From Sodalis-like endosymbiont of Proechinophthirus fluctus (lineage in GTDB: Bacteria; Pseudomonadota; Gammaproteobacteria; Enterobacterales; Enterobacteriaceae), in NCBI RefSeq assembly GCF_001602625.1, contig NZ_LECR01000092.1, positions 40,604-47,918 on the forward strand: a stretch of 7,315 nucleotides of DNA, read 5' to 3'. Positions 6,513-7,315 of the stretch are shown in pieces. The position numbers were made by a program, and so were the translations under genes. Numbering within the stretch: the first letter of the stretch is position 1; each line of letters begins with the position of its first letter. The notes beneath the pieces are model-generated. The model saw nothing but the letters and a program-made list of their open reading frames with translations. It was not told the DNA's origin and did not search any database.

Positions 6513-7315
<803 letters not shown>

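Overview
This window reads as the genome of a member of Enterobacterales undergoing gene loss, most like an insect-associated Sodalis-type symbiont. Intact genes are close to E. coli in length and sequence. The gene order holC, valS, yjgM, rraB, argI, tabA, pyrL, pyrB is the block I recall from E. coli K-12, read in the opposite direction and without yjgN and bdcA/bdcR. Base composition is mixed, around half G+C in coding sequence, with very AT-rich patches between genes. The assignment to Sodalis is inference from the density of pseudogenes; no species marker is visible. All family comparisons below are from memory.

Bases 1-3223 hold the only intact genes. These are the 3' part of holC (DNA polymerase III chi subunit), entering from the left edge, and a full-length valS (951 codons, valyl-tRNA synthetase), 17 bp apart on the same strand. 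Both belong to core information processing.

From 3224 to the right edge, every protein gene I can recognise is broken, apart from a small leader peptide. They are yjgM (GNAT acetyltransferase, frameshifts), rraB (minus strand, two in-frame stops), argI (ornithine carbamoyltransferase, frameshifts and a deletion of about 85 codons), tabA (minus strand, stops and frameshifts) and pyrB (aspartate carbamoyltransferase, stops and frameshifts, running off the edge). Open reading frames in this part are remnants of these genes or chance frames.

Some control sequences look better preserved than the genes they served. There is a good ArgR-box candidate before argI. Before pyrL/pyrB there is a promoter whose start region matches the UTP-sensing pyrBI promoter of E. 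coli, followed by a well-formed leader-peptide start and an eroded attenuator.

The space where argI and tabA converge (5437-5755) holds about four degenerate units of roughly 45 bp with palindromic character. This is the least explained structure in the window. I found no mobile element, CRISPR array, RNA gene or novel multi-gene system. The interest lies in how genes and regulation are decaying. Loss of argI and pyrB together would remove the two main biosynthetic users of carbamoyl phosphate, unless paralogs exist elsewhere.
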